Assembly: GCF_030813595.1 (NCBI RefSeq)
Contig: NZ_JAUSUH010000012.1
Span: forward strand, 1 to 64,000
Reading direction: 5' to 3'
DNA length: 64,000 nt
Source: Ancylobacter vacuolatus
GTDB lineage: Bacteria > Pseudomonadota > Alphaproteobacteria > Rhizobiales > Xanthobacteraceae
The position numbers were made by a program, and so were the translations under genes. Below, in pieces: positions 35,792 to 43,651 of this stretch. The first letter of the stretch is position 1, and each line of letters starts with the position of its first letter. The notes beneath the pieces are model-generated. The model was not told the origin of the DNA. It did not search any database and saw nothing but the letters and a program-made list of their open reading frames with translations.

Positions 35792-37408
35792 TCAGAGGTC
35801 GTAGGTCTGGCGGATCATCCCGGCGGCACGCTCGCCGATGACGGCGCAGGGCGCCTGCGTGTTTCCGGTGGTGACGCGTGGCATGATGGAAGCATCGGCG
35901 ATGCGCAGACCCTCGACCCCGTACACACTGAGAGAGGCGTCCACGACCGACATCTCGTCGCGCCCCATCTTCGCCGTGCAGCTCTGGTGCCAGTAGGTGA
36001 CGGCGGAATCGCGCACGAACTGCTTCATCGCCTCGCCCTTGAGCGGACCCGGCAGCGCCTCGCCCGTCACCAAGGGCTGGAAGGCCCGGGCATTGCCAAG
36101 CTCGCGACAGAGCTCGATACAGGCGAGTGCCGATTCCATGTCGGCGGGGTCCGACAACATGTTCGCGTCGATCTCGAGCGCGGAAAGCGGATCTGCACCG
36201 GTGAGGCGAATCCGGCCACGGCTGCTTGGCCGCGCCAGGCCGGCGAACATCGTCCACCCCTGCGCGGGCACACCCCGTGCCGCCGTCCGCTCGCTCGGCA
36301 CCGGGAACTCGGCCTGGCAGAACAGCAGGTCGGGCGATTCAAGCTCGGGACGTGTTTTCCAGTAAAGTTTCGCCTCGCTCCCATTATTGCGCGGGGCAAT
36401 GGCGTCGCGGTACTCCCAGATGCAGCAGAAAGCCGTGTGATCCTGCAGGTTCGCACCGACGCCGGGCAGATGCTGGCGGACGGTGATGCCATGTCGCCCG
36501 AGCTCCGAGGCATCGCCGATACCCGAATACATCAGAACCTTCGGCGTATGGATGGCGCCGAGCGAAAGGATCACCTCCGCGCTGGCGCAGATTCGCGAGA
36601 CCTGTCCGTCGCGAACCACTTCGATCCCGACGGCGCGCCGGCCTTCGAAGATCACCCGGCGCACCGTCGTTCCCGTAAGCACCGTCAGGTTGGGCCGGTC
36701 CATCCAGGGCCGCGCATAGGCGCGGAAGAGGGAGTGGCGTCGCCCATCCCGCACCAGCATGTCGGAGAGGGCGACGCCTCCAGCGCCTTCCATCATCGCA
36801 CCATTGGGATGATCGAAGCGCGGGATGCCGATTTCTGTCGCGGCATCGAGCAGGGCGAGCGCGACCGGGCTGGGATCGCGCGCCGGCTGCACCCACACCG
36901 GGCCCGATGTGCCGCGATAATGCGGATCGGGTTTGCCCTGCCAGTTCTCGATTCCACGATAGATATCGAGCACCGCCGGGTAGCCCCAGGCGGGATCGCC
37001 GCTCTCCTTGGCAAAGAAATCCCAGTCGCTGCGATGCCCACGCGCCCACACCATCACATTGATGCTGGACCCGCCGCCCAGACCCTTGCCCATCGACATC
37101 GACAGAGTTCGGCCGTCGAGATGGGGATTGGGCGTCGCCTGAAAGCCCCAGTCACGCGCGCTGCCGAGATTGAGCGGCCACTGCGACGGGTCGAGCACCG
37201 TCTCCGCGTCGTCATCTCCCCCCGCCTCGACGAGGAGCACGTCCACATCGGGGTTCTCGGCCAGGCGCCTCGCCACGACCGAGCCGGAAGAGCCGGCGCC
37301 GCAGACGATGAAATTGTACTGCGCCGGAGGTCGTTCCCGCAGCCGGTGCTGGTTCTCGGCGGCCCGTCTGGCGAAGTCCAGCGCGTCGTCCCTGTCCATC
37401 TCGCTCAT
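35792..37408 (-). CDS. GMC-family FAD oxidoreductase (choline dehydrogenase-like)
   Basis: A 538-residue flavoenzyme. The FAD dinucleotide site is VCGAGSSGSVVARRL (Gly37 to Gly42), the GMC signature 1 is in GKGLGGGSSINVMVWARG, and the active-site His474 is in TYWHQSCTAKMG with Asn516 in TTGNTQAPCAV. It should oxidise an alcohol to an aldehyde, possibly passing electrons to a quinone or oxygen. No signal peptide is seen, so it is cytoplasmic or membrane-attached. Its promoter region has three tandem ATCAAAT boxes at 37439-37463. The substrate is not predictable; the nearby P450 makes an alcohol-oxidising pathway plausible but unproven. Confidence 0.92.
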   Translation of the reverse strand: MSEMDRDDALDFARRAAENQHRLRERPPAQYNFIVCGAGSSGSVVARRLAENPDVDVLLVEAGGDDDAETVLDPSQWPLNLGSARDWGFQATPNPHLDGRTLSMSMGKGLGGGSSINVMVWARGHRSDWDFFAKESGDPAWGYPAVLDIYRGIENWQGKPDPHYRGTSGPVWVQPARDPSPVALALLDAATEIGIPRFDHPNGAMMEGAGGVALSDMLVRDGRRHSLFRAYARPWMDRPNLTVLTGTTVRRVIFEGRRAVGIEVVRDGQVSRICASAEVILSLGAIHTPKVLMYSGIGDASELGRHGITVRQHLPGVGANLQDHTAFCCIWEYRDAIAPRNNGSEAKLYWKTRPELESPDLLFCQAEFPVPSERTAARGVPAQGWTMFAGLARPSSRGRIRLTGADPLSALEIDANMLSDPADMESALACIELCRELGNARAFQPLVTGEALPGPLKGEAMKQFVRDSAVTYWHQSCTAKMGRDEMSVVDASLSVYGVEGLRIADASIMPRVTTGNTQAPCAVIGERAAGMIRQTYDL

Positions 37409-37438
37409 GTCGCAAACTCCTTTGAACAGCGACGTGGT

Positions 37439-37463
37439 ATCAAATTTATCAAATCAATCAAAT
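37439..37463. promoter_or_regulatory. Three tandem ATCAAAT boxes upstream of GMC oxidoreductase
   Basis: ATCAAAT occurs at 37439-37445, 37448-37454 and 37457-37463, an exact 9-bp period, 30-55 bp before the GMC start. The stretch is very AT-rich in a GC-rich neighbourhood, so it overlaps the likely promoter. It could be an array of regulator half-sites. The rest of the 37409-37849 gap holds only the hairpin at 37817-37843. Confidence 0.45.
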
Positions 37464-37816
37464 ATAGCCTTTGTGCTACATCGGCCCGGCCGGCCGCGAA
37501 GCGAGGCCACAAGGCGTCGCTGCCTTGACGACGGAGGCCCGCTCGTGACCGCGCCGGCCCGTGCGCCGCCATCGCCCGGCCTGTGGCCAGGCGCGGCTCA
37601 CGCCGGCTGTGGTGTCGAATTCTCGGCCGTTCGGCCTGGGCGTGTGCCTTGCCGGTCCACCCTGTCAGTGCGTGCCAGCGTTGGCCCCGGAGAGCGGGGA
37701 AGGCCGCCATCGGCGTGATTGCGACTGATCAGCAGGCCGGCCGCGCCATTGATCACCGAGATACGATCCAAGCTGCCTGCAATGGCTGCGCGTTGGCCTG
37801 TCTCTGCGCCGAACGT

Positions 37817-37843
37817 GCTGCCCCCGACAGCACCGGGGGCAGC
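37817..37843 (-). terminator. Hairpin after the second periplasmic hydrolase
   Basis: GCTGCCCCC (37817-37825) and GGGGGCAGC (37835-37843) form a perfect 9-bp GC stem with a 9-base loop, 6 bp past the stop of the minus-strand hydrolase. It is a probable terminator. Confidence 0.55.
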
Positions 37844-37849
37844 AGGCTC

Positions 37850-38614
37850 TCACATGGCGGACGCCTTGGCGGCCTTCTCGATTAGATCCGCCACGGCCTG
37901 AGGCCGCGACATGAACACCGCATGGCTGCCCTCGACCTCGACCGCGGTGCTGCCGGCGCGATTGGCCATCGTACGCATCAGCTCAGGATTGATCGCGCGA
38001 TCGGCGGTCGCGATGAGGGCCCAGCTCTTCTTGGTCTTCCACGCCGGCTGCGTGATCCTGGTCTCGAACGCCACCTTGGACGGGAAGACCTGCGAATGCG
38101 CCATGAACTTGGCCTCCGCCGCGGGCACATCGGCGGCGAAATCGGCGGCGTAGACCTTGGGGTCGAGATAAAGGAACGCGTCGGCCGTCGCCTTGATGCC
38201 CGTCGTCGCAGCGGGCGTCTGCCCCGCGAGGTCCAGAAGGGTCTCGCCGGCATCCGGCTGGAAGGCGGCGATATAGACCAGGCCGGCAACGTTATCGGCA
38301 TTGCCGGCCTCGGTGATGATCATTCCGCCATAGCTGTGACCGACGAGAATCGAGGGGCCGTCCTGGAGATCGAGGATCCGCTTTGCCGCCGTCACGTCAG
38401 CGTCGAGCGTCGTCATCGGGGGCTGCACGATGGTGACGTTGAACCCCTTGCCGATCAGCAGGTCGTGAACCTTGCGCCAGCCCGAGCCGTCGGCCAGGGC
38501 GCCATGAACGATGACGACGTTCTTGACCGGGTTGGCGGCACGGGCCGGCACGGTGGCGGCCAGGGCGATCAGCAGAGTGCCGGCGAGCGAAAGCGAGAGC
38601 TGGGTCAGTGCCAT
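37850..38614 (-). CDS. Exported alpha/beta hydrolase, paralogue of the 30734 gene
   Basis: A 254-residue hydrolase with a signal peptide (about 1-26, ending ARA). The oxyanion loop VHGALADGSGW, nucleophile Ser94 in GHSYGG and base His231 in GSHAVF match the product of 30734-31525 in position and sequence, so the two genes arose by duplication. AAAGGA lies 10 bases before ATG 38614. It is expected in the periplasm. No neighbour on the same strand is tightly linked: the NTF2-fold gene lies about 350 bp upstream. The substrate is unknown. Confidence 0.87.
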   Translation of the reverse strand: MALTQLSLSLAGTLLIALAATVPARAANPVKNVVIVHGALADGSGWRKVHDLLIGKGFNVTIVQPPMTTLDADVTAAKRILDLQDGPSILVGHSYGGMIITEAGNADNVAGLVYIAAFQPDAGETLLDLAGQTPAATTGIKATADAFLYLDPKVYAADFAADVPAAEAKFMAHSQVFPSKVAFETRITQPAWKTKKSWALIATADRAINPELMRTMANRAGSTAVEVEGSHAVFMSRPQAVADLIEKAAKASAM

Positions 38615-38961
38615 GACGTAGTTCCTTTGGTTGGGTTGGATGGTTTGCGGGCAGGTCCGCAGGGCGGCCTCTGTCCGGGATCGGCAACGCTTCTCGTTCT
38701 TGCCAGCCAAGCCAATGCAGCGCGGCAGTCGGGCCAAGCCTTCCCTGTGCCGAGCGGGGGCAAGACCATCGGCATCGCGCGGGGATGGTGGACAGGCTGG
38801 CGCGAGCGCTGTCGGCTCAGCCGTCGTCGCAATAGTGGTTGTGGCTACCGATCGTCGTGGCGACGCTGCGGGCAGGGATCCCGGGGCTTCTTCGAGAGAA
38901 ACGGATGGATGCACGTCCGCGCAGGGGGGCCATGATCGCCACCCCTGCGCGATCAGCCCGC
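38615..38961 (-). other. Intergenic region upstream of the second hydrolase
   Basis: The 347-bp gap between the NTF2-fold gene and the hydrolase has no supported gene. Open frames here have no ribosome site and no recognisable domain. It probably holds the hydrolase promoter; I see no clear dyad. Confidence 0.3.
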
Positions 38962-39387
38962 TCAATACGTCGCGGCTGGATTGACCTGCCAGATTTCGTC
39001 GACCAGCCTGTCGGCGCGATAGAGCAGCACGTAGCGCACCTTGACCGTGTTCTTGCCGGCGAAGGTGATGTCGGCCGTGACCGTGCCGCCCTTGGGATTG
39101 GCTGCCTCCCCCGCCGCGGCGATGGTCGCCTTCTGGGCGCCCTGGACGGCGAAGAACTTCGACCAGACCTCCTTGATCTTGGCCGGCTGGCTATAGGTGC
39201 CGTCGAGCGGGCCGCCGACCCAGTGCAGGGTCGCGCCGGGCCCGTAGGCCGCAGACACGGCCGCGAGGTCGCCGCCGGCAATGGCGGCGATGCGCGACCT
39301 GGCGAGATCTTCGGCAGATCCCGCCAGCGCAGCCGAGCCGGAAGCGGCGATAAAGACGAATGTTGCGGCGAGGGTTGAAAGGCGCAT
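38962..39387 (-). CDS. Exported NTF2-like (DUF4440/SgcJ-type) protein
   Basis: A 141-residue protein with a signal peptide (about 1-22, ending ALA) and one NTF2-like domain: the helices AEDLARSRIAAIAGGDLAAVSAAY, the strand ATLHWVGGPLDGTYS, and the closing sheet with VKVRYVLLYRADRLVDEIW. Proteins of this fold bind small ligands or act as hydrolases or isomerases; the periplasmic member here has no assigned role. It is divergent from the DUF305 operon and shares a 214-bp region with it (39388-39601). Confidence 0.8.
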   Translation of the reverse strand: MRLSTLAATFVFIAASGSAALAGSAEDLARSRIAAIAGGDLAAVSAAYGPGATLHWVGGPLDGTYSQPAKIKEVWSKFFAVQGAQKATIAAAGEAANPKGGTVTADITFAGKNTVKVRYVLLYRADRLVDEIWQVNPAATY

Positions 39388-39601
39388 GTGCCTCGATCTC
39401 CAATGGGGCCTGCACCGGGAGACTCGTGCCGCGCCGCTTTATTCCGCCGGACAGGGCTCACGTTCCGATTTTCGCGTCGGATGGGGTGGCGTCGGGGGCG
39501 AGGGCGAAGGGCCGGAGAAAATTCGCGCCCGGGCGGAATAATCGCGCCGGCTGCGAGTCCCACCTTCCGAAGGCGTCATCCTACGCAAAGGAGCAGAGCC
39601 C

Positions 39602-40111
39602 ATGCGACAACGACACCTGTCCCGTTTCGGCGTGCTGGTCGCGCTCTGCCTGGCTGGCAGCGCGGCCGGGGCGGGCGACCACAGCCATGGCGCCGCTAAG
39701 CCTTCCACAACCAGCGCCGAATCGCCGTTTCTCGCCGAGAATGCCGCCGCCATGGACAAGATGATGGCGGACATGGAGGTGACGCCGACCGGCGACATCG
39801 ACGCCGACTTCACGGCGATGATGATCCCGCACCATCAGGGCGCCATCGACATGGCCGTCGCCTATCTGCGCTACGGCCAGAACCCCCAGCTGCGCCGCCT
39901 CGCGCAGGAGATCGTCATCGAGCAACAGCAGGAGATCGCCGCGATGCGGCTTGCGCTCGGCCAGCCCTTGCCGCCTTCCGCGCCGGCTCCGACCCAACCA
40001 GAGACCGGCGCGGCCCATGACCATTCCGCCATGCCCCAAAGCACCTTGTCGCCCAGCCCGCTATCCGCCCGCCACATGACGATGCCGGCCATGCCGGCCC
40101 CGGTGAAGTAG
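39602..40111 (+). CDS. Periplasmic DUF305 protein (CopM-like)
   Basis: A 169-residue exported protein. After a signal peptide (about 1-24, ending AGA) comes a His/Met-rich segment and a DUF305 four-helix domain with the hallmark MMIPHHQGAIDMA (His77-His78). The tail again has His and Met residues (AAHDHSAMPQ). DUF305 members such as CopM bind copper or silver in the periplasm. A strong ribosome site (AAGGAG) precedes ATG 39602. A YVTN propeller gene follows after 10 bp, then an ECF sigma/anti-sigma pair, suggesting a metal-stress operon. Confidence 0.85.
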   Translation: MRQRHLSRFGVLVALCLAGSAAGAGDHSHGAAKPSTTSAESPFLAENAAAMDKMMADMEVTPTGDIDADFTAMMIPHHQGAIDMAVAYLRYGQNPQLRRLAQEIVIEQQQEIAAMRLALGQPLPPSAPAPTQPETGAAHDHSAMPQSTLSPSPLSARHMTMPAMPAPVK

Positions 40112-40121
40112 GAGCCGTTCC

Positions 40122-41579
40122 ATGAACAATTCCTTCCTGAGTGGCCTGCTCGCCAGCGCCATGCTCTCCTGTGCGGTGCCTGCCTTTGCCGGACAGGCGC
40201 CGTTCGCCGCCGCCGCCCCGGACATCCCGCTGAGCAGCCGCGACCGCGTCTATGCCGCCGAGCAGTTCTCGAACACCATCTCCGTCACCGATCCCGCCTC
40301 CAACAAGCTGCTCGGCATCATCCGGCTGGGCGAGCCGCAGCCGATGAATTTCAGCCCGCTCTACAAGGGGCAGGTGCTGGTGCACGGCATGGGCTTCGCG
40401 CCGGACGCGAAGACGCTCGCGGTGGTGTCGATCGGCTCGAACGCCGTCACCTTCATCGACACCGCCACCAATGCGGTGAAGCACACGACCTATGTCGGCC
40501 GCTCGCCGCACGAGGTGTTCTTCACCCCGGACGGCAAGGAGATATGGGTAACGGTGCGCGGCGAGGACTATATCGCCGTGCTCGACAGCGCCACCTATGA
40601 GGAGAAGACGCGCATCAAGGTGCCGAACGGCCCGGGCATGCAGATCTTCTCGCCTGACGGCTCATACGGCTATGTCTGCTCCTCCTTCATGCCCGAGACG
40701 GTGGTCATCTCGGTCGCCGACCACGCGATTGTCGGCCATGTGAAGCAGGCGAGCCCGTTCTGTCCGAACATCGCCGCGACGCCGGACGGCAAGCAGGTCT
40801 GGCTCACGCTGAAGGACATCGGCAAGACGCAGGTGTTCAATGCGCAGCCGCCCTTCGAGGTGATCAAGACGATCGACACCGGCCCCCTCACCAACCACGT
40901 CAATTTCGCGCGGAACGCCAATGGCACCTTCGCCTATGTCACGGTGGGCGGGCTCAACGCGGTCAAGGTGTTCCGCACCGACGACTTCTCGCTGGTCGCG
41001 ACCATTCCTGTCGGCAAGCTGCCGCACGGCCTCTGGCCGTCCGGCGACGGTTCGCGCGTCTATGTCGGGCTGGAGAACGCCGATGCGCTGGCCGCGATCG
41101 ACACACTGACCAACAAGGTGATTGCCACCATTCCCATCGGTCAGGCGCCGCAGGCGGTCAACTATGTGCCCGGCGCCGTGCCGGAGGGCGAGGGCACGCA
41201 GAACCTCCAGCCGCTCGGCGTCGCCGGACAGGCGGCCCATCTCAGCCTGACCAAGGATGGCAAGGCCGCCGACACGCCCCCGACCAGCATCACGCTGTTC
41301 GACCAGGGGCTGATCCAGGTCCTGCAGGCGTCAGTGACCGGCCTTGCGCCGAAGACGCCGCATATATTGGCGCTGGCCAGCCAGCCCGACGGCACCGGCA
41401 CGATCGAGCCGCTCTCGGCATTCATGACCAATCCCGCCGGCTCGGCGATCGTCAACGCCGCCGGGCCGATCCGCCAGATCGTGCAGAACGAGGCCGAGGC
41501 CCAGCGCCGCTATCTCGTCATCGCGGAGGGCACGGTCGCGCAGCCGGGCGCCGTCGTCCAGCGCCAGACGCTGGATTGA
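40122..41579 (+). CDS. Periplasmic YVTN beta-propeller protein
   Basis: A 485-residue exported protein with a signal peptide (about 1-23, ending AFA). The body is a YVTN/cytochrome-d1-like seven-bladed propeller with repeated phrases such as VYAAEQFSNTISVTDPASNK, TPDGKEIWVTVRGEDYIAV and SGDGSRVYVGLENADALAAID. No haem motif is seen, so it is a scaffold or binding protein rather than a nitrite reductase. TAGGAG precedes ATG 40122, ten bases after the DUF305 stop. Likely role: metal or redox sensing or binding with the DUF305 partner. Confidence 0.87.
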   Translation: MNNSFLSGLLASAMLSCAVPAFAGQAPFAAAAPDIPLSSRDRVYAAEQFSNTISVTDPASNKLLGIIRLGEPQPMNFSPLYKGQVLVHGMGFAPDAKTLAVVSIGSNAVTFIDTATNAVKHTTYVGRSPHEVFFTPDGKEIWVTVRGEDYIAVLDSATYEEKTRIKVPNGPGMQIFSPDGSYGYVCSSFMPETVVISVADHAIVGHVKQASPFCPNIAATPDGKQVWLTLKDIGKTQVFNAQPPFEVIKTIDTGPLTNHVNFARNANGTFAYVTVGGLNAVKVFRTDDFSLVATIPVGKLPHGLWPSGDGSRVYVGLENADALAAIDTLTNKVIATIPIGQAPQAVNYVPGAVPEGEGTQNLQPLGVAGQAAHLSLTKDGKAADTPPTSITLFDQGLIQVLQASVTGLAPKTPHILALASQPDGTGTIEPLSAFMTNPAGSAIVNAAGPIRQIVQNEAEAQRRYLVIAEGTVAQPGAVVQRQTLD

Positions 41580-41646
41580 CGCGCCACCGCCTCCGCCAGG
41601 ACAGTCGCTCATGGGGGAGGCCTGCCTCTCCTCGAAAGGAGACACC

Positions 41647-42177
41647 GTGAACCACGAGATGGTGCGCCTTATCGAGCCGCTGATCCCCGCATTGCGGCGA
41701 TATGCGCGCGCGCTGATGCGCGAGCGGACGGCGGCGGACGATCTGGTGCAGGATTGTCTGGAGCGTACCATCAGCCGCTGGCATCAGCGGCGGCCGGGCG
41801 AAGACCCTCGAGCCTGGATCTTCACCATCCTGCACAATCTCGCCATGACGCGGCTGCGCCGGACCACGCAGCGCCCGATCCATATCGGGCTCGACGACGC
41901 CGATCCGGCGAGCTTCGCCTCCGAGGCGCGACAGGAGGACGGGCTACGCCATCGAGACCTCGTTACCGCGCTGGCGCAATTGCCGGATGAACAGCGGACC
42001 GTGCTTCTGCTGGTCACGGTCGAGGAACTCTCCTATGCCGACGCGGCGCAGGTGCTAGGCGTGCCGATCGGCACGGTCATGTCGCGCCTGTCGCGTGCCC
42101 GCGAACGCCTTGCGAAGCTGATGTCCGCCGAGCCCCGGGCATCCCGTCCGTCGCCCCATCTCCGGAGCGTGAAATGA
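41647..42177 (+). CDS. ECF RNA polymerase sigma factor
   Basis: A 176-residue sigma-70 factor of the ECF type. Region 2 includes LMRERTAADDLVQDCLERTI, region 4 LPDEQRTVLLLVTVEELSYA and the HTH VPIGTVMSRLSRARERL. GTG 41647 is preferred over ATG 41611 because GGAG lies 6 bases upstream. The stop overlaps the anti-sigma ATG (ATGA). The pair sits 67 bp after the propeller gene, and the spacing suggests read-through from the DUF305 promoter or an internal one. The regulon is unknown, but self-control of this operon is usual for such pairs. Confidence 0.92.
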   Translation: MNHEMVRLIEPLIPALRRYARALMRERTAADDLVQDCLERTISRWHQRRPGEDPRAWIFTILHNLAMTRLRRTTQRPIHIGLDDADPASFASEARQEDGLRHRDLVTALAQLPDEQRTVLLLVTVEELSYADAAQVLGVPIGTVMSRLSRARERLAKLMSAEPRASRPSPHLRSVK

Positions 42178-42953
42178 ACCCTCTTCCGATCACCGAAGAC
42201 GACCTGAACGGTTTCGTCGACGGCACGCTCACTCCCGAACGCCGCGCCGAGGTGAGCACCTATCTCGACGCACATCCGCACATTGCCCGACGCATCGCGG
42301 TCTATGGCGAGCAGCGCGACATGCTGCGCGACGCCTTCGCGCCTGTCATGGACGAGCCGGTGCCGACGGAGCTCGACCTCTCGCGCATGATCGCGGAACG
42401 CCGCCTTCCCCGGCAGGCGCCGCGCTGGGCGATAGCCGCCGCGGCGGTGCTGCTTCTGTCGGTGGGCGCCGCCGGCGGCTGGTCGCTGCGCGACATGAGG
42501 CCCCCGACCTCCGAAGGTGTCCAGGCGCTCGCCCGCGAGGCGGCGGCGAGCTATGCGACCTATGTGCCCGACCAGGTGCGGCCGGTCGAAATCCGTGCCA
42601 GCGATCGCGACGTGCTTGCGGCCTGGACCGCCAAGCGCATCGGTCGTCCGATCGGCATTCCGGACCTGACGGCGGCGGGCTATCGCCTGATGGGCGGGCG
42701 CGTGGTGCCGACCGAGCACGGTCCTGCTGCGCTGTTCATGTTTGACGATGATCGCGGAACGCGCCTCGTGATGCTGGCGCGCCCGATGAAGGCCGATCCG
42801 GCCCTGCCGATGTCGCCTCACGCCGAAGGCGCCCTCAACGGCTTCGCCTGGGCCGATGACGGCCTGGGCTACAGCCTCATCGGAGCGGTGGCCCCGGACC
42901 GGCTGCATCCGCTGGCGGATGAGCTGCGCCGGCAGATACGCAGCGAGGCCTGA
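42174..42953 (+). CDS. Anti-sigma factor with one membrane helix
   Basis: A 259-residue protein. Residues 1-75 form a cytoplasmic sigma-binding region (ITEDDLNGFVDGTLTPERR). Residues ~82-100 form one helix (WAIAAAAVLLLSVGAAGG), and ~155 residues lie in the periplasm with a RsiW/ChrR-unlike, DUF-type fold. No zinc HxxxCxxC motif is seen, so it is of the non-zinc class. The start overlaps the sigma gene. The periplasmic part could read the state of the DUF305 or propeller protein. Confidence 0.87.
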   Translation: MNPLPITEDDLNGFVDGTLTPERRAEVSTYLDAHPHIARRIAVYGEQRDMLRDAFAPVMDEPVPTELDLSRMIAERRLPRQAPRWAIAAAAVLLLSVGAAGGWSLRDMRPPTSEGVQALAREAAASYATYVPDQVRPVEIRASDRDVLAAWTAKRIGRPIGIPDLTAAGYRLMGGRVVPTEHGPAALFMFDDDRGTRLVMLARPMKADPALPMSPHAEGALNGFAWADDGLGYSLIGAVAPDRLHPLADELRRQIRSEA

Positions 42954-42980
42954 GCGGCAGGCGATCACGCCTGTCGCCCA

Positions 42981-43015
42981 CTCCAGCGTGGCTGGCCGGC
43001 AGGGCCACGCTGGAG
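42981..43015. terminator. Bidirectional hairpin between anti-sigma and GNAT genes
   Basis: CTCCAGCGTGGC (42981-42992) and GCCACGCTGGAG (43004-43015) make a perfect 12-bp stem with an 11-base loop, lying between two convergent genes. It is well placed to end both transcripts. Confidence 0.65.
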
Positions 43016-43035
43016 GGCTGAACCGCGCCGGGAGG

Positions 43036-43569
43036 TCAGACGCGCTTTTCGAAGCGGAACATTCCACCGTCCTCGGGCAGGTCCGGGCCCGAGGGATGGT
43101 TCAGATCAGGGTGGCGATTGTTGAAGTATTCGACGATGCTGAAACCGCAGACATTGACGTAGAAGTGGATGTTGCGCTTTTCGAAATACGGCGTGTGGGT
43201 GATCCAGACCTTCGTATCGGGATAATACTGCTCGATCGCCGTCCACGCCTTCCGGCCGAGGCCCCGGCCGATCTCGCCGGCTTGGATGAAGAAGAAGTCG
43301 AGTGAATTGATCTGCGTCGCGGCGTCGATGGAAACGACCGCACCGCCGACCCATCGTCCGTCCTCGAGGACACGGAGCACCACGGCGTTTGGCGCCTCGA
43401 AGGACGCATTCACATCGTCGTCGGAAGGAATGGGCCCCTCGCCGACCGATCCCAAATCTTCAACCACTGCGATCGCGAAGGCGTCCTGAAGATCTTTGCG
43501 GAAGCGGGGAAGGTCGGCCTCAGTTGCGATATCGAGGGTGACCCGGCTCTTGTTGAGTTCGGCAGTCAT
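43036..43569 (-). CDS. GNAT-family N-acetyltransferase
   Basis: A 177-residue GNAT protein. The acetyl-CoA loop region includes [20 protein letters not shown] (Q/R-x-x-G-x-G/A-like), and the C-terminal strand holds [15 protein letters not shown]. It should acetylate an amine of a small molecule or protein; the substrate is unknown. It converges on the ECF/anti-sigma pair and lies on the same strand as the RND pump, 82 bp from the pump gene's end. Confidence 0.87.
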   Translation of the reverse strand: MTAELNKSRVTLDIATEADLPRFRKDLQDAFAIAVVEDLGSVGEGPIPSDDDVNASFEAPNAVVLRVLEDGRWVGGAVVSIDAATQINSLDFFFIQAGEIGRGLGRKAWTAIEQYYPDTKVWITHTPYFEKRNIHFYVNVCGFSIVEYFNNRHPDLNHPSGPDLPEDGGMFRFEKRV

Positions 43570-43651
43570 CGGTCAATTCCAATGGAAGGGGGTGACGGCC
43601 GGGCCAGCCCGATCCGGCTCGGCTGTTCAGTTCACCAGGGGGGACTGTCAG

